From NCBI GenBank assembly GCA_002505775.1, contig DAVY01000009.1, positions 17,717 to 81,716 on the forward strand: 64,000 nt of DNA, written 5' to 3'. A program made the position numbers and the translations under genes. Source of the stretch: Euryarchaeota archaeon UBA130 (GTDB lineage Archaea > Thermoplasmatota > Poseidoniia > Poseidoniales > Thalassarchaeaceae). The number at the start of each line of letters is the position of its first letter. The stretch's first letter is position 1. This document shows, piece by piece, positions 8,704 to 17,994 of this stretch. The notes beneath the pieces are model-generated. The model saw only the letters and a program-made list of their open reading frames with translations. It was not told the DNA's origin and ran no database searches.

Positions 8704-10406
8704 CTTCACTGGGTCAGTTGCCTCTTGACTCGGATACCGCTTCATCCCTGTTGCCCGAGACTGTGATGCTCGTAGGTCTGATTGCAATAGTTCTGATCCC
8801 CAATCTAGGTGATGCGAAATTCAGGATTCCACTTACATCAGTAAGAGTCCCAGTTCTATTGGGGGGCTCTAGATTCAATATGACCAATGATCCTAGAATG
8901 CCAAACAGGATATCTAACATTACATTCTTGGTCGCATTCCTGTCATCTTTGGTTCTGATCTCAGAATCACCAAGAGAAGTTGGAGGGGTCTTGATGGCAG
9001 ATGGTTTCAGTAGGATTTTCTCAACGATGTTCCTTGGTGCCTTGCTTTTAGTCAGCGTAGCAACTACTCACAGGATCCCAGCAAAGACAAAAGCTCCAAT
9101 TCCGGAAGATTCAGATTCCAAAGCGACCGTCGATAGAAAAATTTCCGTCCTTATTGATAACAGGAGGCAAGTCGACTTCTACATCCTCCTGATTATGGTT
9201 GGTCTGGGAATGAGTATGATGACAATGGCCACAAATCTATTCATGATGATAGTTTGCATTGAATTGGCCTCGCTCTCCACTTATGTTCTAGTAGCTTTCC
9301 ACAAGGAGTCCCCATCTGGCGGCGAAGCAGGCGCCAAATACTTCATTGTTGGCTCAGTTGCTTCGGCGATTGGAATCTACGGCATGTCCCTACTTTACCT
9401 CTGGTCTGGGAGTCTTGACCTAGATGTTCTGAGAGAAAGCTGGCAGGCCATGGATGGAGTTGACCCATTCGCCGCATTTGGGATAGGTATGATGTTAGTG
9501 GCTTTCGGCTTCAAGGTAAGTGCAGCACCATTCCACCTAGCTGCACCCGATGCCTACTCTGGAGCGGCATCTCCAATTTCTGGGCTCCTTGCTACTGCCT
9601 CAAAGGCAATGGGATTCGTAGCACTTTTCAGAGTCTTGGTAATCATCACAGTTCCAGAAGGCGCTGAAGCACTTTGGATGGTGGCCCTGGGAATATTTGC
9701 TGTTGTGACCATGACATGGGGTAACCTAGCCGCTCTGACAAGTGAAAATCCCAAGAGGATGCTTGCCTACTCCAGCGTGGCGCATGCTGGATACATGCTC
9801 GCAGCCTTCGCAGTGGTAGGAAGTGGGATATCCAGCACTGAAGAAAGCGTGGTAATACTGACCGCAGTAACTTTCCACTTAGCAGTATTAGTCCTCTTCA
9901 AACTTGGAGCATTCTTGGTTATTACACACCTAGAAACGGAAGGAAAGGGGCACAATATCGAGCATCTTCACGGTCTAGGAAACAGGGACCCAATGATCGC
10001 CGGATCGATGTTTCTGTTTGTTCTTTCATTGGCGGGAGTCCCCCCTCTGTCAGGATTCCTCTCAAAACTACTCATGATCAATGGAATCGTCTCCACGTCG
10101 GCCTCTACTGGGTCCTCCGATACCTCCGACATAGCTACGTGGGCCGAATCAGTCGATCCATTATTCTGGCTAGCAGCCGCAATTGTATTGAATAGCGCCT
10201 TGTCACTATTCTACTACCTTAGGATTGGTCTTGTTATGTTCTTTGAAGAACCAGCATCGACTAAACCGCTTAAGGCTGCTCCCTCCCTCAGAATGGCTAT
10301 TTTCGCTTGTGCAATATTGACATTACTTTGCGGTGTTGGACCAGTCAGCGAATGGCTATTAGACTTAGTTAACGGAGCAATCGACTCATTCATGCATCAG
10401 GTATGA
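8700..10406 (+). CDS. nuoN: Complex I antiporter-like subunit N
   Basis: A 568-residue proton-pumping subunit of the NuoN family. The diagnostic segment is FKVSAAPFHLAAPDAYSGAA followed by SPISGLLATASKAMGF, corresponding to the NuoN consensus FKxSxxPFHxWxPDxYxGAP. LKRMLAYSS is represented by PKRMLAYSSVAHAGYML, and GVPPLSGFLSK is the conserved C-terminal motif. The start used is TTG at 8700, overlapping the nuoM stop (TTGA) with GGGGGTGA about 6 bases upstream. An upstream in-frame ATG at 8637 would add 21 residues inside nuoM and has a less natural N-terminus. It is the last gene of the visible complex I operon; no nuoE, F or G follows. Confidence 0.93.
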   Translation: MTSLGQLPLDSDTASSLLPETVMLVGLIAIVLIPNLGDAKFRIPLTSVRVPVLLGGSRFNMTNDPRMPNRISNITFLVAFLSSLVLISESPREVGGVLMADGFSRIFSTMFLGALLLVSVATTHRIPAKTKAPIPEDSDSKATVDRKISVLIDNRRQVDFYILLIMVGLGMSMMTMATNLFMMIVCIELASLSTYVLVAFHKESPSGGEAGAKYFIVGSVASAIGIYGMSLLYLWSGSLDLDVLRESWQAMDGVDPFAAFGIGMMLVAFGFKVSAAPFHLAAPDAYSGAASPISGLLATASKAMGFVALFRVLVIITVPEGAEALWMVALGIFAVVTMTWGNLAALTSENPKRMLAYSSVAHAGYMLAAFAVVGSGISSTEESVVILTAVTFHLAVLVLFKLGAFLVITHLETEGKGHNIEHLHGLGNRDPMIAGSMFLFVLSLAGVPPLSGFLSKLLMINGIVSTSASTGSSDTSDIATWAESVDPLFWLAAAIVLNSALSLFYYLRIGLVMFFEEPASTKPLKAAPSLRMAIFACAILTLLCGVGPVSEWLLDLVNGAIDSFMHQV

Positions 10407-10443
10407 GGCTCAACTTCACATAGGTGACTATCGACGGATACCC

Positions 10444-10962
10444 GTGGGGCGTAGAGAGGAGAAGGTCGATTTTGAGCGGTTAGCTCAGCTAGAATCTGGC
10501 AGTGGAGACAGAATCAGAGTCCCTCTTCCCAACAGAAAGGTCAATGAAATGTTCGCAATAGCCGATGAGATTCTGGGTGGACGGAGACTAAGGGCTGTTT
10601 GTGAAGACGGATTAAGTAGAATTTCAAGAATACCTGGAAAGATGAGAAGAAGGCAATGGGTAAGGGAAGGGGATCTCATAGTCATACAGCCTTGGGACTT
10701 CCAAGATGAAAAGGCCAACGTGTGCATGAGGTACACAAAGACACAGTCGCTATATCTATCCAGAAAGGGGGTTCTTCCTGAAATAGTAGATCTCTTCGGC
10801 CTTTCTGAGGAAAAATCATCTGAAGACGAACAAGATAATGAATCCTTAATTGAGGAGGTCCAAGAACCTGAAAGCATTCAGGTGGACGAAGTCGAAGAAG
10901 AGACCCCAATTAAAATCCAATCCAGTAATGATGAAGATGACATAGACTCATTCTTCGGGTGA
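10444..10962 (+). CDS. eif1A: Translation initiation factor aIF1A with acidic tail
   Basis: An S1/OB-fold initiation factor (eIF1A/IF1 family) that binds the ribosomal A site during start selection. Blocks RVPLPNRKVNEMFAIADE, LGGRRLRAVCEDG, RISRIPGKMRRRQWVREGD and LIVIQPWDFQDEKA cover the OB fold (about residues 20-85), and the helical GVLPEIVDLFG motif follows at about 112-122. Length is 172 residues, longer than the usual archaeal 95-115, because of an acidic C-terminal tail rich in Glu and Asp (about 125-172). This resembles the acidic tail of eukaryotic eIF1A in character. The start is GTG at 10444; RIO1 follows after 4 bases. Confidence 0.95.
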   Translation: MGRREEKVDFERLAQLESGSGDRIRVPLPNRKVNEMFAIADEILGGRRLRAVCEDGLSRISRIPGKMRRRQWVREGDLIVIQPWDFQDEKANVCMRYTKTQSLYLSRKGVLPEIVDLFGLSEEKSSEDEQDNESLIEEVQEPESIQVDEVEEETPIKIQSSNDEDDIDSFFG

Positions 10963-10966
10963 GTAA

Positions 10967-11845
10967 ATGAATGATGATGAGAACTGGGACGAAGATATAG
11001 ATGCGATAATGAAGTCGCAGACAAAACACGATTGGATGTCTGAGCCGAGGTTTAGGAAAATATTCGATGAGATAGAAGATGGGCTCCAAGGTGTAATGGG
11101 CAAAGGTCCATTTGAGTGGGTTGACAAGAGAGTTTTCGATGCAGTATTTGACAAGTCTACACTGCTAGCGATACACAAGCTCATGCAAAAGGGTGACATC
11201 GAGACTATCGATTACCCTATTGCTAGGGGCAAGGAAGCCCATGTCTTCCACGCTACATCAGTCAACGGCCCGGTAGCTGTGAAAATCTTCCATACTACGA
11301 ATGCAGTCTTCAAGGGATTGGCCAAGTATATCGACGGGGATCCTCGATTTAACGGTCTTTCTGGAAGACATAGAGAATTGGTTAACATTTGGGTGAAGAA
11401 GGAATTCAGGAACCTAAGAAGAATGAGAAAGCATGGGATACGTGTACCATTGCCGATATCATACAACAAGAATGTCTTGGTAATGGAATTGATTGGAGAC
11501 ACTTCTGCAGCACCCAGACTAAGAGATATTGAGGTAGATAAAAAACTCGAAACATTCTCAGAAATGCTGGATATGGTTGCTGTTTCATGGCAAAAGGCCA
11601 ATCTTGTTCATGCGGATTTGAGTGAGTACAACATCCTTTGGTACGAAGGCCAACCTTGGTTCATAGACGTGGGTCAGGGAGTCACCGAACAACATCCGCA
11701 CTCCGAAGAATTCCTGGTGCGAGATGTGACTAGGTTGGTTCATTGGATAAATAAGCAGGGATATGAGGTCGAATTAGCAGACTCTATCCTCAGGGTATTA
11801 GAGGAACCAGTACCAGATTTGGAATCTCTCCCGGGCGTGGATTAA
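10967..11845 (+). CDS. rio1: RIO1-type serine protein kinase
   Basis: An atypical kinase/ATPase of the RIO1 family, acting in late maturation of the small ribosomal subunit. The ATP-binding region reads ARGKEAHVFHA with the lysine in VAVKIFHTT. The catalytic loop is LVHADLSEYN (Asp 217) and the metal-binding loop IDVGQ (Asp 234); both are intact. The long RIO1-specific loop with YIDGDPRF is present at about 125-132. An acidic N-terminus precedes the fold. Length 292 is normal for archaeal RIO1. It lies between aIF1A and the KH protein, a cluster conserved in many archaea. Confidence 0.95.
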   Translation: MNDDENWDEDIDAIMKSQTKHDWMSEPRFRKIFDEIEDGLQGVMGKGPFEWVDKRVFDAVFDKSTLLAIHKLMQKGDIETIDYPIARGKEAHVFHATSVNGPVAVKIFHTTNAVFKGLAKYIDGDPRFNGLSGRHRELVNIWVKKEFRNLRRMRKHGIRVPLPISYNKNVLVMELIGDTSAAPRLRDIEVDKKLETFSEMLDMVAVSWQKANLVHADLSEYNILWYEGQPWFIDVGQGVTEQHPHSEEFLVRDVTRLVHWINKQGYEVELADSILRVLEEPVPDLESLPGVD

Positions 11846-11858
11846 AGAGAGGCGCCTA

Positions 11859-12599
11859 TTGGAAACCCTCGTGGAGCCCATAGCGCGTATACCCAAGGAC
11901 CGTATCGCGGTACTGATTGGCAAGGGAGGATCAACCAGGAAGATGATAGAAGAAGCCTGTGGTGGAAAATTGGATATCGACTCTAGGTCTGGGGAAGTAT
12001 CGGTAGATTGGTCAGATTCAGATGTAGATCCTGTTAAAAAAATGAAGACACCAGATGTCATTCTTGCAATAGGAAGGGGACTATCCCCCAAAAGAGCAGT
12101 CAACCTACTCAAGGATGAAATAAATCTTCGAGTATATGATATCAGGGAGTGGGTTGGAAGACAACCAAACCAAATAAGGAGAATGAGGAGCAGGCTGATT
12201 GGTCGTAATGGCCTGATCAGGAGCCGTATTGAGGAGCTCTCTGGAACTGAAATTGCTATTTATGGCTCATCAGTAATTGTTATTGGCGATGAGATGGGAC
12301 TTGAGGTAGCCAACCCGGCAATAGAGTCGATATTACGGGGTGCTGAGCATGGTAGCGTGCTCCACGGACTTGAGAAGGATAGGAAGAGGCAACGAATCCG
12401 TTCAAGGAGCCTAGAGAGCTATGAGGAAAGAAGGAACGAAGAGTCTCCATTTGACTCACTTGTCCCGGGATTATCAGCGGCCCGAAGAAGAAGAGAAAGG
12501 AGACTCAAGGATAGTCAGATAAATGTTGAAGATAAGGGTGCCATTGACGAAATGTTGGAACTTGCTGAAGATGAGGAAATCATCTACGAGGAAGAATGA
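11859..12599 (+). CDS. KH-domain ribosome biogenesis protein (Dim2/Pno1-like)
   Basis: A 246-residue protein with two KH-like RNA-binding modules. The first has IPKDRIAVLIGKGG at about 10-23; the second contains RMRSRLIGRNGLIRSRIEEL, with the GxxG loop as GRNG. This matches the archaeal aDim2/Pno1 family, which binds the 3' region of small-subunit rRNA with RIO1. The C-terminal 50 residues are charged (Arg/Glu-rich) and probably disordered; the tail ends in an acidic run. The start is TTG 11859 with GAGAGG just upstream; GTG 11871 is an alternative. Operon context with RIO1 supports the role. Confidence 0.9.
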   Translation: METLVEPIARIPKDRIAVLIGKGGSTRKMIEEACGGKLDIDSRSGEVSVDWSDSDVDPVKKMKTPDVILAIGRGLSPKRAVNLLKDEINLRVYDIREWVGRQPNQIRRMRSRLIGRNGLIRSRIEELSGTEIAIYGSSVIVIGDEMGLEVANPAIESILRGAEHGSVLHGLEKDRKRQRIRSRSLESYEERRNEESPFDSLVPGLSAARRRRERRLKDSQINVEDKGAIDEMLELAEDEEIIYEEE

Positions 12600-12641
12600 A
12601 TTCTTCCGCCATTCCTAAGACATGAACCTCTTCGTAGGCAT

Positions 12642-13922
12642 ATGAATGACACCGGTTATGTGCTATACGACTATGAGAAATGGTCAATATATGCACTTAC
12701 TGCCATCACCGTCCTCCTACTTTCGGCATTTTCTCTCAATATTCTCGATATCCCAAATCCACTGACAGATTTCGTTACTGAATATTATGTGGACCCTATC
12801 CTTGACGAGTCAGGAGGGGATGCGGGGTACAATGAGACTAACACAATCACCTACGCAGTAGTCCTGGCCCTCTTTGTCGCCGCGTTAAGTGCTTGGTTGA
12901 GGATTCTTAACATAGATTCCAGCGAGGCTACAATACTGGCCCTGTTGCCATATGTCTTCTGGGCGGCTCTAGGGGAGGTTGTGGAAGATGCGGATCTGTT
13001 TGATATCGAAATGGCTCCTCTATTTGTAAGTCCAAGTATTCATTTCCAGACTGCTCTATGGGTCATAATTGCTGGCTCCATCGGTTATCATGTTAGGAAC
13101 TATGGCTCAGGAGTTAGTGAAAGGGAGAAGAATAGAATTCTGGAAAGCCTCTCGATGATTGCAATATTCTCACAGTTCTTGATTTATGGTCATTCAATCT
13201 CCGTGAGCGAGGTGGGTAGTGAGGTAGATCTGACAATGTTCGCATTAATTGGAATATCGGCCACTTTCCTACCGATATTCTTCAGGGAATCAACATCGGA
13301 ATTCACTTATGTCCAGAGGTCTGTGTATCTAGTTGGCTCTGGAGGAGTACTGGTATTCTTTGGAGCCTTGGTTTCCTTCGCCACAACTCTTCCAGATGAC
13401 AAGCTGACACTATGGCCACTGGTTATCGTTCTGGGAATCCCCATATTGATATGCTATGTGATGTTTGTTTCCGGAATAGAGTCTTCAAGAATTCTCTCAG
13501 AGAGGGGCTTTGTCGCAGGAATACTTCCTGAAGGAATGTCAGAATCTGAATATGAAGACCTAGTTTCTGATGACAAACTGATTATGGAGGAAAACAGAAA
13601 GAAAGCAGTGCTGGCGTATCCGGTGGTTTTTCTTGCAGTATCAGGACAGGTGATGGACGGATTAGCGACATGGATAGGCATTGACTACTTCGGCTATGAG
13701 GAGAAGCATCTTCTATCAGCTTGGATTATCGAAGAATTCGGTAATACATTCGGCTTCACATTAGTGAAGGCGGGCCTCGGTCTGATTATCTGGTGGTTCT
13801 TCGCCTTCGCAAACTTTGAGCATAGGCAACAGCACCTTAGATTACTAGTGGGTCTAATGATATTAGTCGTAGGAATGGCTCCAGGACTGAGAGGGGTAGC
13901 GAGACTGGTCATCGGCCAGTAA
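12642..13922 (+). CDS. DUF63-family polytopic membrane protein
   Basis: A 426-residue membrane protein with about ten hydrophobic segments. The segment NTITYAVVLALFVAAL, the LEDA-like GEVVEDADLF and the LFVSPSIHFQ motif in the first half, then QVMDGLATWIGIDYFGYEEKH in the second half, fit the archaeal DUF63 family. Its function is not known; weak resemblance of the second half to metal-coordinating membrane enzymes has not been tested here. It lies 42 bases after the KH gene and could be transcribed alone or by read-through. No Shine-Dalgarno is evident before ATG 12642. Confidence 0.8.
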   Translation: MNDTGYVLYDYEKWSIYALTAITVLLLSAFSLNILDIPNPLTDFVTEYYVDPILDESGGDAGYNETNTITYAVVLALFVAALSAWLRILNIDSSEATILALLPYVFWAALGEVVEDADLFDIEMAPLFVSPSIHFQTALWVIIAGSIGYHVRNYGSGVSEREKNRILESLSMIAIFSQFLIYGHSISVSEVGSEVDLTMFALIGISATFLPIFFRESTSEFTYVQRSVYLVGSGGVLVFFGALVSFATTLPDDKLTLWPLVIVLGIPILICYVMFVSGIESSRILSERGFVAGILPEGMSESEYEDLVSDDKLIMEENRKKAVLAYPVVFLAVSGQVMDGLATWIGIDYFGYEEKHLLSAWIIEEFGNTFGFTLVKAGLGLIIWWFFAFANFEHRQQHLRLLVGLMILVVGMAPGLRGVARLVIGQ

Positions 13923-13960
13923 AAGTACTAATGGAGGAATACTTCCCATTCAATTGAAGG

Positions 13961-13967
13961 CTTAAAC
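13961..13967 (+). promoter_or_regulatory. Candidate TATA box for the carboxylase operon
   Basis: The sequence CTTAAAC lies with its centre about 26 bases before the ATG at 13989. That spacing fits an archaeal TATA box driving a leaderless transcript starting at that ATG. It favours 13989 over the ATG at 13980 as the carboxyltransferase start. Confidence 0.45.
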
Positions 13968-13988
13968 ACCATCACGGATATGATACTC

Positions 13989-15548
13989 ATGGATAGGCTG
14001 CCAACGAGAATCGACAAATCGAGTGAAGATTACTCTATCAGGAAGAGTCACAATTCAGCCTTAATCGAGGAACTCAGGGAAAGGGTAGATATCGCGAAAA
14101 ATGGGGGCGGTGGAAAATACGTCGAGAGGCATGAGGCCAGAGGGAAGGGGATGCCTAGGGACAGAATTTCAGAAATTTGTGATCCAGGGTCTCCTTTCAT
14201 CGAGTTTTCTACATTGGCGGCGTTCGAGATGTATGATGGCAAAGCCCACTCAGCAGGAATAGTTACTGGCATAGGAGTGGTCCATGGGAAAGAGTGCGTC
14301 TTTGTGGCTAACGACGCCACAGTAAAGGGCGGGTCATACTATCCGATGACTGTCAAGAAACACATTAGGGCCCAAGAAGTTGCTGAGTCAAACAATCTCC
14401 CCTGTATATACCTTGTAGACTCAGGAGGGGCCTTCCTCCCTCTTCAAGATCAGGTGTTCCCTGACAAAGGACATTTTGGTAGAATATTCAGGAATCAGGC
14501 GATTCTGTCAAGTAAGGGGATACCCCAAGTTGCCGCTGTCTTGGGATCATGTACAGCGGGCGGTGCGTACATCCCAGCAATGAGTGATGAATCAATAATA
14601 GTAAAGGGCAATGGAACAATCTTCCTTGCAGGACCACCACTGGTAAAAGCTGCAACAGGTGAAGAGGTCAGTGCTGAGAATCTCGGAGGAGCGGATTTGC
14701 ATACCCGGGAATCAGGAGTTGCAGATCACTTTGCAGAAGATGAGACAGAGGCTCTTCAGACTGTCAGAGACATAGTTGAGAATCTCAACGTTGGAAAGAA
14801 AATTAGACTTGATACGGAGGACCCAGAGGATCCATATCACGACCCAGAAGAGTTACTAGGAATTATTCCTGATGACAATAGGACTCCATATGATGTCAAG
14901 GAGGTTATCTCAAGGATTGTAGATGGTAGCAGATTTCATGAATTCAAGGAGAGGTATGGAACTTCCTTGGTCTGCGGTTTTGCAAGGATACACGGGTACC
15001 CGGTTGGTATAGTGGCAAATAATGGTATATTGTTTTCAGAGTCTTCCCTAAAGGGAGCGCATTTTGTAGAACTCTGCGGTCAAAGGGGAATTCCTCTAGT
15101 CTTCCTGCAGAATATCATGGGATTCATGGTTGGAAGAGATGCAGAAGCAGGAGGAATAGCCAAAGACGGGGCCAAACTTGTTACTGCAGTCTCTTGTGTG
15201 CCAGTCCCAAAGTTTACAGTAATCATAGGGGGCTCACATGGAGCCGGAAACTATGGAATGTGTGGTAGGGCATACGATCCAAGATTCCTATTCATGTGGC
15301 CGAATGCTAGAATATCCGTAATGGGAGGAGAGCAAGCAGCCAGCGTTCTTTCAACTGTAGGTAATGCCGACCCAGAGGCAATAAGGGAGAAGTATGAGAG
15401 GGAGAGCAATCCATACTACTCTACTGCCAGAATATGGGATGATGGAGTGATTGACCCTAGAGATACCAGGGATATCTTAGGACTCTGTATCTCATCCTCT
15501 CTAAATGCTAAGATGCCAGAAAATAGGTATGGAGTATTCAGGATGTGA
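13989..15548 (+). CDS. Acyl-CoA carboxylase carboxyltransferase, probably methylcrotonyl-CoA carboxylase beta
   Basis: The biotin-dependent carboxyltransferase subunit. Residues [23 protein letters not shown] and [17 protein letters not shown], followed by [17 protein letters not shown] and [16 protein letters not shown], track the methylcrotonyl-CoA carboxylase beta family (leucine degradation) closely, more than propionyl-CoA carboxylase. The C-terminal [19 protein letters not shown] is also typical. The protein is about 519 residues, the usual length. ATG 13989 is preferred because of the TATA element 26 bases upstream; ATG 13980 adds three residues. A methylglutaconyl-CoA hydratase-like gene and a biotin carboxylase follow, supporting a role in leucine catabolism. 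Substrate remains inferred. Confidence 0.9.
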   Translation: MDRLPTRIDKSSEDYSIRKSHNSALIEELRERVDIAKNGGGGKYVERHEARGKGMPRDRISEICDPGSPFIEFSTLAAFEMYDGKAHSAGIVTGIGVVHGKECVFVANDATVKGGSYYPMTVKKHIRAQEVAESNNLPCIYLVDSGGAFLPLQDQVFPDKGHFGRIFRNQAILSSKGIPQVAAVLGSCTAGGAYIPAMSDESIIVKGNGTIFLAGPPLVKAATGEEVSAENLGGADLHTRESGVADHFAEDETEALQTVRDIVENLNVGKKIRLDTEDPEDPYHDPEELLGIIPDDNRTPYDVKEVISRIVDGSRFHEFKERYGTSLVCGFARIHGYPVGIVANNGILFSESSLKGAHFVELCGQRGIPLVFLQNIMGFMVGRDAEAGGIAKDGAKLVTAVSCVPVPKFTVIIGGSHGAGNYGMCGRAYDPRFLFMWPNARISVMGGEQAASVLSTVGNADPEAIREKYERESNPYYSTARIWDDGVIDPRDTRDILGLCISSSLNAKMPENRYGVFRM

Positions 15549-15552
15549 AATT

Positions 15553-16416
15553 ATGCAAAATTTAGTTAGCGACAAAGTCCCGATAACCGAGCTTTGCTGT
15601 CTAGAGATAGAGGGACCTGTAGCCATCATCACCATCTCAAGAAGTGAAGTATTCAATGCGTTGAATGTACAACTAATTTCCGAGTTGATAGATCTGATTA
15701 CTTGGACCTCCTCAAGGTCCGCTGCGATAAACGGGACACTGAATGACCCAAACGATATGCCTTACTTCAGAGCATTAGTGCTAAAGTCCGAGGGTAAGCA
15801 TTTCTGTGCTGGTGCGGATGTCAATATGATGAGAGATGCTGGTGCGGCAAGTCCAGAGGAAAACAGAGCTGATTCCAAGAGGCTCGATACACTGTTTAAC
15901 TCACTCTGGTCACATCCATGCTTCACTATATGTTGCGTTCAGGGCGTGGCTCTCGGAGGAGGCGCAGGTCTGGTTTCGTGTGTTGATCATGTAATTGCTG
16001 AACCGGGTACAAGAATAGCTCTCTCGGAAGGTAAGCTAGGCATACTCCCAGCCGTAATTGGTCCTTACGTATACAGGAAAACAGGTAGCTCCGAATTCAG
16101 GAGACTCTCAATGATTGCCAGCAGGATTTCTTCAGAAGAGGCTCTGAGGATTGGGCTGGTAAATGAAATAGTAGAGGATAAGAATAATTTTGAACAATCT
16201 TGCAGAGAGGTCATAGAAAATCTCCTCACTAGCGGCCCAATGGCTGTCCACGAGGCAAAGAAACTGACCTTGGTATTCGATAGATGGACTGGTTCAGATG
16301 AAGAATTGAGAGAATGGACTCTAGAGAAGACAAGCGAGATGAGAGAGTCCATAGAAGGTCAAGAGGGTCTTTCAGCCTTCTTGGAGAGAAGGCCTCCTAA
16401 TTGGTCTCCGAAGTAG
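15553..16416 (+). CDS. Enoyl-CoA hydratase family, likely methylglutaconyl-CoA hydratase
   Basis: A crotonase-fold enzyme of 287 residues. The oxyanion-hole segment KHFCAGADVNMMRDAG and the VALGGGAGLVSCVDHVIAE block are present. ALSEGKLGILPAVIGPYV is close to the pattern of 3-methylglutaconyl-CoA hydratase (SExKLGLxPAxIxPYV), the step after methylcrotonyl-CoA carboxylase. There is a polar insertion around residues 50-70 containing several Asn and Asp before the core resumes with FRALVLKSEG. The ATG at 15553 lies 5 bases after the carboxyltransferase stop. Its place between the two carboxylase subunit genes supports the assignment; other short-chain hydratase activities cannot be excluded. Confidence 0.85.
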   Translation: MQNLVSDKVPITELCCLEIEGPVAIITISRSEVFNALNVQLISELIDLITWTSSRSAAINGTLNDPNDMPYFRALVLKSEGKHFCAGADVNMMRDAGAASPEENRADSKRLDTLFNSLWSHPCFTICCVQGVALGGGAGLVSCVDHVIAEPGTRIALSEGKLGILPAVIGPYVYRKTGSSEFRRLSMIASRISSEEALRIGLVNEIVEDKNNFEQSCREVIENLLTSGPMAVHEAKKLTLVFDRWTGSDEELREWTLEKTSEMRESIEGQEGLSAFLERRPPNWSPK

Positions 16417-16432
16417 CTTGAGAGTGGTAGTC

Positions 16433-17986
16433 ATGTTTCCTGAGTGGATGGAGGGGGCGCCAACACCATTCTCATCCGTACTTGTTGCCAACAGGGGGGA
16501 GATTGCAGTCAGGGTGATAATGGCCGTTAAGGAAGCTGGACTCAGGGCAATCGCCGTCTATTCAGATTCCGATAGTAATGCTCTTCATGTGGAAATGGCA
16601 GATGATGCAGTGCACCTAACCGGTAATTCTCTAACTGAAAATTACCTCAATTCTGAGGCCATAATATTGGCAGCAAAATCATCAGGTGCCCAAGCCATTC
16701 ATCCAGGATACGGATTCCTCTCTGAGAGAGCAGACTTCGCTCGTGATGTCGCCAACGCAGGAATTATTTGGATAGGACCATCCCCTGAGGCTATAGAAAC
16801 AATGGGTGACAAAATATCGGCTAGATCTAGAATGATAGAGTCAGGAGTACCTGTAATTCCCGGTGATGAAATAGCGATTCCAGAAGGAAGCGATCACATG
16901 GGAGCATTGGCTACTGTCGCTGCCAGGGTCGGCTATCCACTACTCTTGAAGGCCAGTGCAGGCGGAGGTGGGAAGGGAATGAGAGTAGTTCACGAGCCGA
17001 AAATGCTCAGGACGGAGTATGAGGCAGCAGCAAGAGAAGCTTCTGCGGCATTCGGGGATGGAACAGTATATGTTGAGAGGTTGCTCACTGGAGCAAGACA
17101 TATCGAGATACAAGTTCTAGCGGATAAACATGGGAACTGCATCCACCTAAATGAGAGAGACTGCTCCCTCCAAAGGAGACATCAGAAGGTCATTGAAGAG
17201 GCACCATCAACAGCGGTATCTAACGATTTAAGGAAGTCAATGGGTGAATCTGCAGTTATGGCTGCAATGGCTGTTGATTATGTCGGGGCTGGAACTGTCG
17301 AGTTACTTCTTTCTCCAAATGGGCAGTATTATTTCTTGGAAATGAATACAAGGCTGCAAGTAGAACATCCAGTAACCGAGATGATTACCGGTGTTGACTT
17401 GGTCCAGAAACAACTCGAGATAGCATCAGGTATGACACTTGGAATTTCACAGGATTCCGTAGGAATAAATGGCCATTCAATTGAGGCCAGAATATATGCG
17501 GAGGATGCTAAGAGGGGCTTCCTTCCCTCAATTGGCACCCTAGGGGTTTGGATACCTCCGAGTGGTCCTGGAATCAGATTGGACTCTGGAGTCAGGCAAG
17601 GAGATTTAGTAACCGTTGATTTCGACCCTATGCTCGCAAAACTGATTGTTCATGCACCGGACAGGAGATCCGCGATTAGAAGAATGGATAATGCATTATC
17701 ATCATTCGTCGCCCTTGGCGTAACTACCAATATAGGATTCCTGAGAAATGCACTATTGCATCCTTCTTTCACTTCAGGAAGCATAACAACAGACTTCTTG
17801 GATAGTACACCGATAAATGAATTCGATCCCAACTACACCGATCCGAAAATTATCGTGTCCATCGCAGCATCAGCCAAGAGATTAGGTCTCGATAAATTAG
17901 CAAACACCCTCTCAAGCTCAGATATGGACGACCATTCCGGTCATTCTGGCGACCCCTTCAGGACATTGTCCAGGAGATTTCCATAG
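16433..17986 (+). CDS. Biotin carboxylase subunit of acyl-CoA carboxylase
   Basis: An ATP-grasp enzyme that carboxylates biotin. Recognised blocks are VLVANRGEIAVRV near the N-terminus, IHPGYGFLSERADFA, the Gly-rich ATP loop KASAGGGGKGMRVV, IEIQVLADKHGN, NERDCSLQRRHQKVIEE and the catalytic FLEMNTRLQVEHPVTE. The C-terminal biotin carboxylase domain follows (RIYAEDAKRGFLPSIG). Unlike eukaryotic or many bacterial MccA proteins it ends without a biotinyl domain (517 residues); the carrier is the next gene. The start is uncertain among TTG 16418, ATG 16433 and ATG 16448; 16433 is used here. Confidence 0.93.
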   Translation: MFPEWMEGAPTPFSSVLVANRGEIAVRVIMAVKEAGLRAIAVYSDSDSNALHVEMADDAVHLTGNSLTENYLNSEAIILAAKSSGAQAIHPGYGFLSERADFARDVANAGIIWIGPSPEAIETMGDKISARSRMIESGVPVIPGDEIAIPEGSDHMGALATVAARVGYPLLLKASAGGGGKGMRVVHEPKMLRTEYEAAAREASAAFGDGTVYVERLLTGARHIEIQVLADKHGNCIHLNERDCSLQRRHQKVIEEAPSTAVSNDLRKSMGESAVMAAMAVDYVGAGTVELLLSPNGQYYFLEMNTRLQVEHPVTEMITGVDLVQKQLEIASGMTLGISQDSVGINGHSIEARIYAEDAKRGFLPSIGTLGVWIPPSGPGIRLDSGVRQGDLVTVDFDPMLAKLIVHAPDRRSAIRRMDNALSSFVALGVTTNIGFLRNALLHPSFTSGSITTDFLDSTPINEFDPNYTDPKIIVSIAASAKRLGLDKLANTLSSSDMDDHSGHSGDPFRTLSRRFP

Positions 17987-17994
17987 GTGGTTAC

